Assembly (NCBI RefSeq): GCF_014651635.1
Contig: NZ_BMXG01000022.1
Span: 1-64,000 of the forward strand
From: Cerasicoccus arenae
GTDB lineage: Bacteria; Verrucomicrobiota; Verrucomicrobiia; Opitutales; Cerasicoccaceae
Reading direction: 5' to 3'
DNA length: 64,000 nucleotides
The notes under the pieces were generated by a model. It searched no databases and was not told where the DNA came from. It was given only the letters and a program-made list of their open reading frames with translations. Shown here piece by piece: positions 56,270-64,000 of the stretch. How positions within the stretch are numbered: position 1 is the first letter of the stretch; each line of letters starts with the position of its first letter. The position numbers and the translations under genes were made by a program.

Positions 56270-57691
56270 GTGAGTAATGTTTCAATAGAAGAGGGTGCAG
56301 CATCAGTGGCTGTCGGAACTGATAACAATAAAAAAGGTTTAGGCTTAAAACGCTTTGCCTATGTGGGAACGGGGAGTCGTGTTCGGACTTTTCTGGATCC
56401 AGTTGCTCGGGACTACAAAGAAGACAGTGAAATCGTTGGCTTGTGTGATACTAGCCTTGTTCGAGCTAACTACCATCAGAAGCGCTTGAGAGATTTGTAT
56501 GACTATAAAAATGTCCCAGTGTACCATGCGTCCGAATTTTGCACCATGCTCAAGGAATTGCGTCCGGATAAGGTCGTGGTTTGCACAATCGACCGAGAGC
56601 ACGACTATTACATTAAAGCGAGTTTAGAGGCAGGCTGCGATGTGATCACTGAGAAGCCGATGACAGTCGATGCCACAAAGTGCCAGGCGATTATGGATAC
56701 GATAGCCGCGAGCCATGGACGTAGCGTTCAAGTTGCTTTTAACTATAGATGGTCTCCTGCTGCAACTAAGGTAAAAGAAGTGTTGGATTCTGGCGTGATC
56801 GGAAAGGTCCATCAAGTAAACCTAGAGTATTTGCTGAACACCAGTCACGGTGCAGACTATTTTAGACGTTGGCACTCCTACAAGAAAGACTCAGGGGGCT
56901 TACTTGTCCATAAATCGACTCATCATTTCGATCTTGTGAACTGGTGGATTGACGGAATACCAGAGGCTGTTTTTGCCCATGGTAATCTTTCTTTTTACGG
57001 GCGTGATAATGCAATTAAGCGAGGTGATGGTAAGTACACCGAATACCCGCGATATCATGGTATTGTCGGGCATGAGGATCCGTTTGCTTTCTTATATGAA
57101 GACCTTTGCGACGATGACATTTACAATCGGCACCTGTATTTAGAGGCAGAGAAAGAGAGCGGTTACCAGCGTGATCAAAATGTATTTCGAGACGGTATCG
57201 ACATCGAGGATACTATGAATGTCATGGTCCGCTACCGACACGGTCCTTTGCTAAACTACAGTCTGAATGCATACAGCCCCGATGAAGGCTACCGTGTCTC
57301 CTTTATGGGTGACCGCGGTCGCATCGAATTTGAGGAAAAGCACGGAGCACATATCTTGAACGATGATGGTAGCAAGAAGCAGGTGGATGAGCATGCCCAT
57401 GCAGGTGGCCATCGGCTTGTGGTACATCCTCATTTTAAAGCTGCTTATGACGTCGAAATCGAGCATGCGGAGGGTGGGCACGGTGGTGCTGACCCGCTCT
57501 TGCAAGCGCAGTTGTTTGCCAAAGATCCGCCAAAGGACCCCTTCGGCCGCCACGCAGGTCATGAGCAGGGTGCGGCATCGATTCTGATCGGAATTGCTGC
57601 CAATCAAAGTATGATCCACGAAAAGCAGGTGCGGTTACTTGATCTCGCGAATCTACGCCCAGATGCGAGCCATCTTTCTGAGCTAATTTAG
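56270..57691 (+). CDS. Gfo/Idh/MocA-family NAD(P)-dependent oxidoreductase
   Basis: 473 residues, starting with GTG. N-terminal nucleotide-binding fold with FAYVGTGSRVRTFLDPVARD and VVCTIDREHDYYIKASLEAG, then the family signature CDVITEKPMTVDATKCQAI, where Lys of EKP is catalytic. The C-terminal substrate domain has VNLEYLLNTSHGADYFRRWH and KSTHHFDLVNWWIDGIPEAV with His residues typical of the active site. Likely cytoplasmic, acting on a sugar or sugar acid released by the upstream enzyme; GH109 glycosidases share the fold, so a redox glycosidase is an alternative. Last gene of the LacI cluster, 10 bases after the pseudopilin. Confidence 0.85.
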   Translation: MSNVSIEEGAASVAVGTDNNKKGLGLKRFAYVGTGSRVRTFLDPVARDYKEDSEIVGLCDTSLVRANYHQKRLRDLYDYKNVPVYHASEFCTMLKELRPDKVVVCTIDREHDYYIKASLEAGCDVITEKPMTVDATKCQAIMDTIAASHGRSVQVAFNYRWSPAATKVKEVLDSGVIGKVHQVNLEYLLNTSHGADYFRRWHSYKKDSGGLLVHKSTHHFDLVNWWIDGIPEAVFAHGNLSFYGRDNAIKRGDGKYTEYPRYHGIVGHEDPFAFLYEDLCDDDIYNRHLYLEAEKESGYQRDQNVFRDGIDIEDTMNVMVRYRHGPLLNYSLNAYSPDEGYRVSFMGDRGRIEFEEKHGAHILNDDGSKKQVDEHAHAGGHRLVVHPHFKAAYDVEIEHAEGGHGGADPLLQAQLFAKDPPKDPFGRHAGHEQGAASILIGIAANQSMIHEKQVRLLDLANLRPDASHLSELI

Positions 57692-57870
57692 AGCCGTAGT
57701 AGCTAAGCGCTAAAAAATCCGATAAATAATCGACCACTGGCATAACGGTCCCATACAGCAGAGCAATCCGCTCATATCAGAGCTGACATTCGCCGTATAA
57801 ACTGACTCAGATTAGCCCAAAGGCTATCAAGCTCTTACTGGGTTATGAGATAACGAAAGCCGAAGGTAAC

Positions 57871-58152
57871 GTGATGATGACACTAAAAAGCATCGAGCAA
57901 CTTGATGGCCAACGCTGCGCATTATTGGAACTCAACTTTGAAGCCACTGGCAACATGTACGACGACAGCGGACAAAATCAAATATCAATGGTCATGCAAG
58001 GCGAAATTCACCGCTCGTTCGAGTTGTTTGAAGACATCAAAGTCGACTTCACTGGCAGCATGGAGATCGTATCCAAGCCACAAGAAGGCGTGATTATGGT
58101 CATAGAAGGGCTGCCTACACCACGACTTGGTCAACAGCCAAGTAGCCGCTAG
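57871..58152 (+). CDS. Short protein of unknown function, possibly truncated
   Basis: 93 residues: TLKSIEQLDGQRCALLELNF, EATGNMYDDSGQNQISMVMQ, GEIHRSFELFEDIKVDFTGS. No signal peptide or membrane segment. It looks like the C-terminal end of a larger periplasmic-type protein (Cys in GQRCALLE, beta pattern to FTGSM), and the region upstream to 57700 may hold the lost start. It could be a real small protein or a remnant; I cannot tell. Confidence 0.45.
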   Translation: MMMTLKSIEQLDGQRCALLELNFEATGNMYDDSGQNQISMVMQGEIHRSFELFEDIKVDFTGSMEIVSKPQEGVIMVIEGLPTPRLGQQPSSR

Positions 58153-58158
58153 CAGCGT

Positions 58159-58617
58159 TTATCTGGCCAAATCGCTTTGAGTCAGCACACGGATACTACT
58201 TCTGGTAAGAATGTCTGCCGCCATCTCATTGTCTTCCAAGTGAAGAACCAAGCCACATTTTCCGGCCGGCCGCATTAGCATCGGGTAGGTGTAGTGGATG
58301 TTGATTTCGGTCTGAGTGAGGGCGCAAGTGACGGTGCGGATATCTTGCTCGGTTGCGAATTCGACCACCATGACTTCGTTCATTGAATAGGCGTATCCGT
58401 GCTCGTCGAAGAGAGCCTTTACGTTCTCCCAGTAGTCTGGAATTAGCCGAATAATCGCGCTGTCTGTCGTGTCGACAGTACAGAGTGAAAGGATATGAAT
58501 ATCGTGCTGGGCAAGGAGCACGATAATGTCGTTAAGCCGTCCGACTTTGTTGTCCGCAAAAATGGAGAACTGTCGGATGGCGTCATCCCCTGGGCTGCGC
58601 AGTATTTCCGAACTCAT
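58159..58617 (-). CDS. Two-ACT-domain protein
   Basis: 152 residues. N-terminal ACT-like fold with RQFSIFADNKVGRLNDIIVL and HDIHILSLCTVDTTDSAIIR, then a second one with VMVVEFATEQDIRTVTCALT and INIHYTYPMLMRPAGKCGLV. ACT domains bind amino acids and regulate metabolism or gene expression. No catalytic part, so a free regulatory subunit. Another ACT-pair protein lies 115 bases upstream on the same strand. Substrate unknown; amino acid sensing is inferred from the fold. Confidence 0.8.
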   Translation of the reverse strand: MSSEILRSPGDDAIRQFSIFADNKVGRLNDIIVLLAQHDIHILSLCTVDTTDSAIIRLIPDYWENVKALFDEHGYAYSMNEVMVVEFATEQDIRTVTCALTQTEINIHYTYPMLMRPAGKCGLVLHLEDNEMAADILTRSSIRVLTQSDLAR

Positions 58618-58731
58618 AAGCAGATGGTTTTATGCCGCTTAGCGATGCTGGACAATCTCTAAATGCCAAAGTGGAAAGAGATGTGGATCGTTTGCATCAA
58701 GCGGATGGGATTACGTAGTGTGGACCACTTC

Positions 58732-59244
58732 TTATTTGATCACCTTAAGGTCGACCATGAGGTCGTGGGCAATGGCTTCTAGTTCTGTCTGGATTGCGTC
58801 GCGGGCATTTTCTCCGCTGCCACTCAGGCGCATGACAGCGCGAAAGAGTGGTGCCCCGGAATCAGGCGCGGCTTCGGTGGCGGTGGAAAGTTCCTCAATG
58901 TTGACGTTGGCGGTCGCGAGAGCACGGCTGATTTTTTCTACAATGCCGGGTTGGTCAGTACCAACGAGTTCGAGGGAGAAATACGGCCCGCTGCTGGCGG
59001 GCGTACGCTCTTCCACGTGCATGGTTAGCTCGAGATCGGGTAGTTCTCGAAGGGCGTCACAAAGCGCTGCTGCTTGGTCGGAGGCGACGTGCACTTCGAG
59101 CAGGCCTACGAAACGCTGGGCCAAATGAGCCATGCGGCTCTGCTCCCAATTACCATTGTGCTTGGTGATGACGCTTGCGAGGCGCTCGACCAAGCCGGGT
59201 TGGTCGCGTCCGCTCAGGGTAAGAATCAACGAGGAATGGCTCAT
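58732..59244 (-). CDS. GcvR-like two-ACT-domain protein
   Basis: 170 residues starting MSHSSLILTLSGRDQPGLVE. Two ACT modules, each opened by the DQPG signature (RLASVITKHNGNWEQSRMAH; then SLELVGTDQPGIVEKISRAL and ATANVNIEELSTATEAAPDS). This is the layout of the glycine cleavage repressor GcvR and related proteins. Regulatory, binds amino acid; targets unknown. The ATG at 59244 matches the first ACT domain; an upstream open extension to 59430 is encoded by a tandem DNA repeat and is not real protein sequence. Lies before the other ACT gene on the same strand. Confidence 0.85.
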   Translation of the reverse strand: MSHSSLILTLSGRDQPGLVERLASVITKHNGNWEQSRMAHLAQRFVGLLEVHVASDQAAALCDALRELPDLELTMHVEERTPASSGPYFSLELVGTDQPGIVEKISRALATANVNIEELSTATEAAPDSGAPLFRAVMRLSGSGENARDAIQTELEAIAHDLMVDLKVIK

Positions 59245-59275
59245 GCCTTGATCGAATTCACAGAGGGGGGAGGGG

Positions 59276-59336
59276 TCAAGTGAGAACGTCGAGAGGCGGG
59301 GGGGGTCAAGTGAGAACGTCGAGAGGCGGGGGGGGG
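59276..59336. repeat. Two-copy 30-base tandem repeat with G runs
   Basis: TCAAGTGAGAACGTCGAGAG is repeated with period 30 (TCAAG at 59276 and 59306), each copy ending in GGC plus a G run of 8 (59298-59305) and 9 (59328-59336). It lies just upstream of the GcvR-like gene start on the minus strand, so it is in or near its promoter. Only two copies are present. Confidence 0.85.
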
Positions 59337-59342
59337 ATTGGG

Positions 59343-59495
59343 TTAAAATTTGCCGCCATACTCGAGCATGGCGACGAAGGCGGCGAAGAATCCGAGGCAG
59401 ATTACTCCGTAGAAACCGAAGGAGTCGCAAAAGCGCTTGCGGGCGGCGTTATCTTGATTGGTGAGGCTGTTATTGCTTGTTGTCTGATTGTTCAT
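59343..59495 (-). CDS. Small membrane protein, 50 residues
   Basis: Minus-strand frame: MNNQTTSNNSLTNQDNAARK, then RFCDSFGFYGVICLGFFAAF, VAMLEYGGKF. A polar Asn-rich head precedes one membrane helix (about residues 26-46) with a short tail. Lies upstream of the GcvR-like gene on the same strand, separated by the tandem repeat, and 120 bases from the divergent sigma-54 activator. Composition and length suggest a real small protein; function unknown. Confidence 0.5.
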   Translation of the reverse strand: MNNQTTSNNSLTNQDNAARKRFCDSFGFYGVICLGFFAAFVAMLEYGGKF

Positions 59496-59618
59496 GTCCT
59501 CTGTATTGCTCGCCTTGTGCCAATTCAGATGTCGTTATCGTAAGCTATTGATTGATAGTATTATGCGTTTTCTTTGAGGGGTGCTTTGATTTTGAGCCAT
59601 TGAATGAATTGACATGGA

Positions 59619-61142
59619 ATGCGCGCCAATGTACAAAATATGAACATGGGAATTCGCTTATTTACTCCCGAGGAGCGACCACTGGCGCAAAGCTTGGCTC
59701 GGCTCGTATGGATGAATCCGTTTGAAGACGCTCGCAAGGTGTTGGAACGCGAAATTCTGGAGGGGCAGGGTGGTCGTGGGGCTGAAAAGTCGGATCTGGC
59801 CGCGATACTTGCACTACTGGAGCGCACGATTCGCGCCGGGCGAGAGCATTGGGATAGCGCAAAGGTGCCAAATGATCGCGATGCTTACCTTTACCAAGAG
59901 CTCGTGTTTTTTCACGTCTTCCACCAGTTTCGTCGCGATTTCGACAAGGTTATCGAGGCAGCACATACGCGGGGCAGTGCAGCGCAGCGGATCCCTTTCT
60001 ATGACCGGTTCAGTATGGAAGTCCGGCACTGGCTGCCGGGTGGTTTTGTTGGTGCCTATGCGACGATGGAGGAGACGCGTCTCTTCGCGGTGTTCTTTCA
60101 GGTTCGACGGGCCTTTCAGCACATTTACCAATACATTATTGGTGCCTCGCCAGCAGCCACGAAGTTGCGTGCGCGGATTTGGCAGTCAATTTTTACGCAC
60201 AATATGGATCGTTACCAGCGCGTACTGGCAGATCGAATGGGTGATATTATCACCTTGATCACTGGGCCTTCGGGAACTGGCAAGGAACTCGTTGCCCGGG
60301 CAATCGGACTGAGTCGATTTATCCCGTTTAATCCCAATTCACGGGAGTTCGAGGAGGATTTTGTAAAAGCTTTTTATCCGATCAACCTGTCAGCGTTGAG
60401 TTCGAGTTTGATTGAGTCCGAGCTGTTTGGCCATCGCAAGGGCGCGTTCACCGGCGCGTTGCAAGACCGCAAGGGCTATCTCTCCGTTTGCGGGCAGCAC
60501 GGCACGGTGTTTCTGGATGAAATTGGGGAAACGGAGACCTCGATCCAAGTCAAGCTCCTCCGCCTTCTGCAAACGCGGACCTTTTCGCCAATCGGTGACA
60601 CCGAGCAGCATGTATTTCGGGGAAAAATCATGGCTGCGACAAACCGTGACCTGCTCGTTGAGATCCAAGCCGGGCGTTTCCGGGAAGACTTCTTTTTCCG
60701 TCTGAACGCGGACCATGTGAGGACGCCATCCTTGCGGGAAATTTTGCGCGAATCTCCAGATGAGTTGGAAAATCTGGTGTCTCACATTGCCCGCAAGTCC
60801 GTGGGGGCTGAAGAATCAGCCACACTGACGGACGAGGCGATGACTGTAATTGCGCGCGATCTGCCTTCCGATTACGCATGGTCAGGTAATTTTCGTGAGC
60901 TTGAGCAGTGTGTGCGCAATATTCTGGTGCATGGAGAATATACGGCCCAGCCATTAGGCTCTCCAGATGCGAACAGCCGAGCGAGTGAACTGGCGCTGGA
61001 AATCCAGTTGGGCCGCCTTACAGCAAACGAGCTGTTGTCACGCTATGTGACCCTGCTCTACGAAAAAACGCCGAATTTCGAAGAGCTTGGGCGTCGCCTG
61101 GAGTTGGATCGTCGAACGGTCAAAAAATACGTTAATCCGTAA
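59619..61142 (+). CDS. Sigma-54-dependent transcriptional activator
   Basis: 507 residues. AAA+ domain: Walker A GPSGTGKE (216-223), GAFTGA loop (275-280) in ESELFGHRKGAFTGALQDRK for sigma-54 contact, Walker B GTVFLDEIGE (295-304), then RLLQTRTFSPIGDTEQHVFR and GRFREDFFFRLNADHVRTPS. C-terminal Fis-like helix-turn-helix NFEELGRRLELDRRTVKKYV. The 200-residue N-terminal region is helical and not a receiver, GAF or PAS domain that I recognise, so the signal is unknown. Needs RpoN, which is not in this window. Start may be ATG at 59640 (MNMGIRL). Confidence 0.93.
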   Translation: MRANVQNMNMGIRLFTPEERPLAQSLARLVWMNPFEDARKVLEREILEGQGGRGAEKSDLAAILALLERTIRAGREHWDSAKVPNDRDAYLYQELVFFHVFHQFRRDFDKVIEAAHTRGSAAQRIPFYDRFSMEVRHWLPGGFVGAYATMEETRLFAVFFQVRRAFQHIYQYIIGASPAATKLRARIWQSIFTHNMDRYQRVLADRMGDIITLITGPSGTGKELVARAIGLSRFIPFNPNSREFEEDFVKAFYPINLSALSSSLIESELFGHRKGAFTGALQDRKGYLSVCGQHGTVFLDEIGETETSIQVKLLRLLQTRTFSPIGDTEQHVFRGKIMAATNRDLLVEIQAGRFREDFFFRLNADHVRTPSLREILRESPDELENLVSHIARKSVGAEESATLTDEAMTVIARDLPSDYAWSGNFRELEQCVRNILVHGEYTAQPLGSPDANSRASELALEIQLGRLTANELLSRYVTLLYEKTPNFEELGRRLELDRRTVKKYVNP

Positions 61143-61196
61143 TCTTGGTCATCAGCCGAAGAGGACTTGGCAGTATAAGTTGTTCGCACGAGGGGG

Positions 61197-62654
61197 CTAA
61201 TTGCCAGCAATTGCTTCACGTCGAAAATCTGCCAATAGCTTGTTGTGCGGATAAAAAAGAAGGCCGTTTTCGGCAATACGTTCGGCGGTTTCATAATCCC
61301 CCGTTTGGAGTAGCGAGCGTACGCAGGTCACGTAAGCGGTGCTGGGGAGTCTGGACTCACGTGTCATGTCCCATAAGGCGACTCGGTCGTCCTGTCTTTT
61401 CTCAACGAGTACGGTTAAGAGCTTCTCGAACCAAGCCATCTTTTCAACTTGATCGGCGACTTCTTCTTGTTGCATCCATTCTTGGTAAAGTTGCTTTGCC
61501 TTGGCTGGCTGGCCCACGTGGAGTCGGGCTTGGATCGCGTAGAGTTGCATGTTACGCGCCTTATCGGCATCGAAACTCGCCAGTTGCAGGAGTATTTCGT
61601 CGATTTGCTTCAATTCCAAGTATTGGCCAAATAGGCGGATCGCCAATTCCAGAGCATTGGGGTTATTCGAATGTTTTTTCAGGTATTGATTGAGTAAGAC
61701 GTCTCGTCGCTCGAACAAGTCAGCGTAGTTTATTTCCAGAATGATTTGGGCTTGCAGGGTAAATGGATCGGTTGGCCATTCCATCAGTGTTGCCAAGATT
61801 TCATCCATTCTGGCGAGATCATCGGTCTGAAGGGCGATCATTGCCTGCAGGTAGCGGAAGTGCGGGGAGTGCTGACGGCCAAGTGGCATCGTATTCATGA
61901 TTGACTGGGCTTCGTCAATGAAGCCCAGTTTGATCAGCGCGATCATCTCCAGATCCTCAAAGCGTTTATCATCCGGGTCTATCGCGTGCATTTCGCGTGA
62001 GTAGTCTAGTAACTCCTCGAAATTGCGCTGATGCTTGAGTGCACTGAGCTCGAGATCGGATAGGGCCAGCCAACGCCGCTGGTCCTCCTTTACTTCTGGG
62101 AATCTGCGGAGCTTCTTTGCAATTTCGCCAATCGAAGCGTAGTCCTCGCGCATCCCTAATAGGACAAGAAGGACGTCAATATATTCGCGGTTCTCCGGGT
62201 ATCCATAGTTTAGGCCAATGCCTAAAACATTGGTTGCGGGCTCGGACTTGCCAGCGGCTTGGTAAAGCTTGGCGAGCATAAGGCGCGCTTCGTGGTCTCC
62301 TGGCTTACGCGTTAAACCAGAACGAAGCATGTGTAAGGCCCCGGCATAGTCCTTTTCCTCAAACAGGGCCTTGCCGTGCTTGAGGTTGGTGGTTCCGGCC
62401 TTCTCACTGAGGCTTGGCCAACGCCAGGGCAGGGCTACGTCAGCAAATGTAATCTGATTATAGGGGCGTGAGCTGCGGCGAATATAAACGGCAGTGACTA
62501 ATCCCGCGTAGGTAAACCCGGCTAAAATTAGCCCTAAAACCAGAAGCCGCTTGGCATTGATTTGAATAGTAAGGTCCCCGCGGGAACGATACATGCGAAA
62601 GAGGCCAAAAAGGATGGTGGTGCCATCCAGCTTTCGCTTAAACCGTAGCCTCAT
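61197..62654 (-). CDS. Membrane-anchored TPR protein
   Basis: 485 residues from the ATG at 62654. One membrane segment (about 35-55: INAKRLLVLGLILAGFTYAG) and a long chain of TPR-type helices behind it: LKHGKALFEEKDYAGALHML, RSGLTRKPGDHEARLMLAKL, YQAAGKSEPATNVLGIGLNY, and later RSLLQTGDYETAERIAENGL. A scaffold for protein contacts on the periplasmic side. It starts 17 bases before the end of the transglutaminase gene, so the two are translated together. No enzyme motif. Confidence 0.82.
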   Translation of the reverse strand: MRLRFKRKLDGTTILFGLFRMYRSRGDLTIQINAKRLLVLGLILAGFTYAGLVTAVYIRRSSRPYNQITFADVALPWRWPSLSEKAGTTNLKHGKALFEEKDYAGALHMLRSGLTRKPGDHEARLMLAKLYQAAGKSEPATNVLGIGLNYGYPENREYIDVLLVLLGMREDYASIGEIAKKLRRFPEVKEDQRRWLALSDLELSALKHQRNFEELLDYSREMHAIDPDDKRFEDLEMIALIKLGFIDEAQSIMNTMPLGRQHSPHFRYLQAMIALQTDDLARMDEILATLMEWPTDPFTLQAQIILEINYADLFERRDVLLNQYLKKHSNNPNALELAIRLFGQYLELKQIDEILLQLASFDADKARNMQLYAIQARLHVGQPAKAKQLYQEWMQQEEVADQVEKMAWFEKLLTVLVEKRQDDRVALWDMTRESRLPSTAYVTCVRSLLQTGDYETAERIAENGLLFYPHNKLLADFRREAIAGN

Positions 62655-63498
62655 AGAGCATCTCCTGAGCAATGCGGACATGGACGTCCATTTCGCGTTC
62701 CGAGGCACCACGATAGGCACCACTGACGGGACGGATATCCTGATAGTCGCGGCCAACGGCAACACTCACATAGCGGTCGTCCACGGGGCGGCGGTGAGTG
62801 GGGTCTAAGCCATACCAGCCTTGTTGGGGAAGGAAGACTTCGACCCATGCGTGGGAGGCCTCGCTGCCGCCAAGTGCCGGGTCAAACTGGTCGTTGAAAA
62901 AATAGCCGCTAACATATCGGGCCGGAATTTTCAGGGAGCGGCACAGGCCGAGCAAGACATGGGCGAAATCCTGGCAAACGCCTCGTCTGTCCGTTAGGGT
63001 CTCGTTGACAGTGGTGTGGGCATGCGTGGTCCCTGGTGCATACTGAAATGACTCATAGACCCAATTACTGAGTGTCAGTGCGTTGCTCCATACATCGGAG
63101 AGACCGTTTGGAAGACAGTCCACCGCACAACGCCAAAGTTCTGGCGAAAGCTGGACGAATTCCGTGTCCATCAGGAAATCGTGGAGTTGAAAGGCGAGGG
63201 CAGGTTGATGCAGTCCGCTAGGGGCCTCTGGCACTGGCTGGGGGCGGCATGTGGTCTCCACCCGTGATTTCATCTCAATGGCCAGCTCAGTGTGTGGCGC
63301 GGCTAACTCCAGCAGGTAAACGCGGTTTTGGTAGAGGTCGAGGTAGTCATGCTGGGGGGCAGGCGGATTACTTGTCAGACTAAAGGAAAGACGCTTTTGC
63401 CACTCCAAATCAATGGGTTGCAGACGTACTTCGTTGAAGCTATCTCGCGCTGGCTGAGCATAGCGATATGTCGTTCGGTGAATAATATTGAGCAACAT
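62638..63498 (-). CDS. Transglutaminase-like cysteine peptidase
   Basis: 286 residues. Bacterial transglutaminase N-terminal part (LLNIIHRTTYRYAQPARDSF, NEVRLQPIDLEWQKRLSF) and papain-like catalytic core with Cys175 in TDRRGVCQDFAHVLLGLCRS, His216 in SEASHAWVEVFLP and Asp232 in WYGLDPTHRRPV. The family includes peptidases and amidases; activity is probably peptidase or isopeptidase, not crosslinking. No signal peptide visible. Overlaps the following TPR gene by 17 bases. These transglutaminase genes are often grouped with alpha-E and circularly permuted ATP-grasp genes, which are not seen in this window. Confidence 0.92.
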   Translation of the reverse strand: MLLNIIHRTTYRYAQPARDSFNEVRLQPIDLEWQKRLSFSLTSNPPAPQHDYLDLYQNRVYLLELAAPHTELAIEMKSRVETTCRPQPVPEAPSGLHQPALAFQLHDFLMDTEFVQLSPELWRCAVDCLPNGLSDVWSNALTLSNWVYESFQYAPGTTHAHTTVNETLTDRRGVCQDFAHVLLGLCRSLKIPARYVSGYFFNDQFDPALGGSEASHAWVEVFLPQQGWYGLDPTHRRPVDDRYVSVAVGRDYQDIRPVSGAYRGASEREMDVHVRIAQEMLYEATV

Positions 63499-63587
63499 GC
63501 GGTCCCTAGAGTCCGCTAAACGAAATGCTCACGCTCGCGATGGCAAGCTAAAGTGCATCGCTATAATTGACTCGTTGCGCGAGATCC

Positions 63588-63989
63588 TTAGACCTCGAAG
63601 GCCTCTTGATGGCTTACACGCTGCTCCATCTTGTTGATTTCACGTTGGATATGAGCAACAAAGAGCTCGCTGGCACCGACTGCCTGTCGGTCCAGTTCGT
63701 CCGCTTTTTGCAAGCGCCGCAGGTGGGCGGTTTCTTCTTCCAGGCGGATTTGAAGGACGTCGAGAACTACTCGGTATACGGCGATTTCATCGTTTGCTGG
63801 CGGCTCATATTTCTGCATCAACGCAGCGGCCTTACTCCGATAGTATTCGGCCTCAATCTGATAATGCTCGACGACTTCGTCGCTGGTGCGGCCTTCGCGC
63901 AAGCTACCTCCATCTGCAGAGGCGGAAGATAGTGAAAGCATGATGGACAGCGCTGTGGATCGAATCATCAGGATTGAGACCCTTGGCAC
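63588..63989 (-). CDS. Small secreted coiled-coil protein
   Basis: 133 residues (126 if ATG at 63968, MIRSTALSIMLS, is used). Signal peptide near residues 8-25 (STALSIMLSLSSASA) then a charged helical region with heptads: HYQIEAEYYRSKAAALMQKY, LQIRLEEETAHLRRLQKADE, ELFVAHIQREINKMEQRVSH. No domain recognised. Likely periplasmic. Precedes the transglutaminase gene by about 90 bases on the same strand, possibly one unit. Confidence 0.65.
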   Translation of the reverse strand: MPRVSILMIRSTALSIMLSLSSASADGGSLREGRTSDEVVEHYQIEAEYYRSKAAALMQKYEPPANDEIAVYRVVLDVLQIRLEEETAHLRRLQKADELDRQAVGASELFVAHIQREINKMEQRVSHQEAFEV

Positions 63990-64000
63990 CCACCAATGTT

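Noticed and set aside
59280-59543. 87-codon frame on the plus strand with RTSRGGGG repeats
   Set aside because: Produced by the tandem DNA repeat and its G runs.

Overview
The window looks like a chromosomal segment of a heterotrophic, probably marine, member of the Verrucomicrobiota, most likely class Opitutae (Puniceicoccales-like). This placement is an inference. It rests on three PEP-CTERM proteins, a giant prepilin-like protein with a secreted partner (Verru_Chthon-cassette style), sulfatase and polysaccharide-degrading genes, LacI regulators paired with PEP-CTERM proteins, a GspG/DUF1559-like pseudopilin and a MoxR/Bat operon. No rRNA or long marker alignment was available.

Layout. 1-9322 is mostly core genome after a decayed IS30 copy: tmRNA, a PEBP-like protein, a YihY membrane protein, release factor 1, IspE, PTS enzyme I and two envelope proteins. 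9448-26800 is an accessory region bounded by two tRNA-Ser genes whose 3' ends both point inwards, each followed by a broken tyrosine recombinase. It carries a LacI regulator, two PEP-CTERM genes built as a cassette, a beta-glucan type locus (three-module GH16, GH1, and a GH1-AraC fusion protein on the opposite strand), a gutted GH94 phosphorylase, a large prepilin-like protein, and remnants of IS3, an integrase-type IS, a sulfatase and a second GH16. 26893-48664 is mixed core: MarR, tRNA-Gln, a subtilase with a P domain, a sulfatase, the MoxR-DUF58-VWA-VWA-TPR operon, a lone OppC overlapping UbiE, a VOC protein, an unusual ClpX-like ATPase, HU, a PiT-like permease, an AsmA-like protein, a HutW-type radical SAM enzyme and AIM24. 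48970-57691 is a second accessory block: a CAP-domain protein, then a LacI-controlled cluster (PEP-CTERM, double beta-helix GH110-like protein, pseudopilin, Gfo/Idh/MocA oxidoreductase). 57871-63989 holds ACT-domain regulators, a sigma-54 activator, a TPR protein, a transglutaminase and a small secreted protein.

How parts work together. The strongest candidate for something undescribed is the gene at 18513-20279. It encodes a complete GH1 beta-glycosidase domain, with both catalytic glutamates kept, joined to an AraC-type DNA-binding domain. It is transcribed away from a GH1-GH16 operon whose GH1 is its close relative, which suggests a one-component regulator that reads the oligosaccharide through a glycosidase fold. 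In the second accessory block, three near-identical dyad sites (CCAATACG-type) lie before the lacI gene, before the PEP-CTERM gene and just inside the beta-helix gene, and read as one regulon. A PEP-CTERM protein and its neighbour enzyme in that block share an extra domain. Long G/C tracts (8-11 nt) recur through the window, several inside genes.
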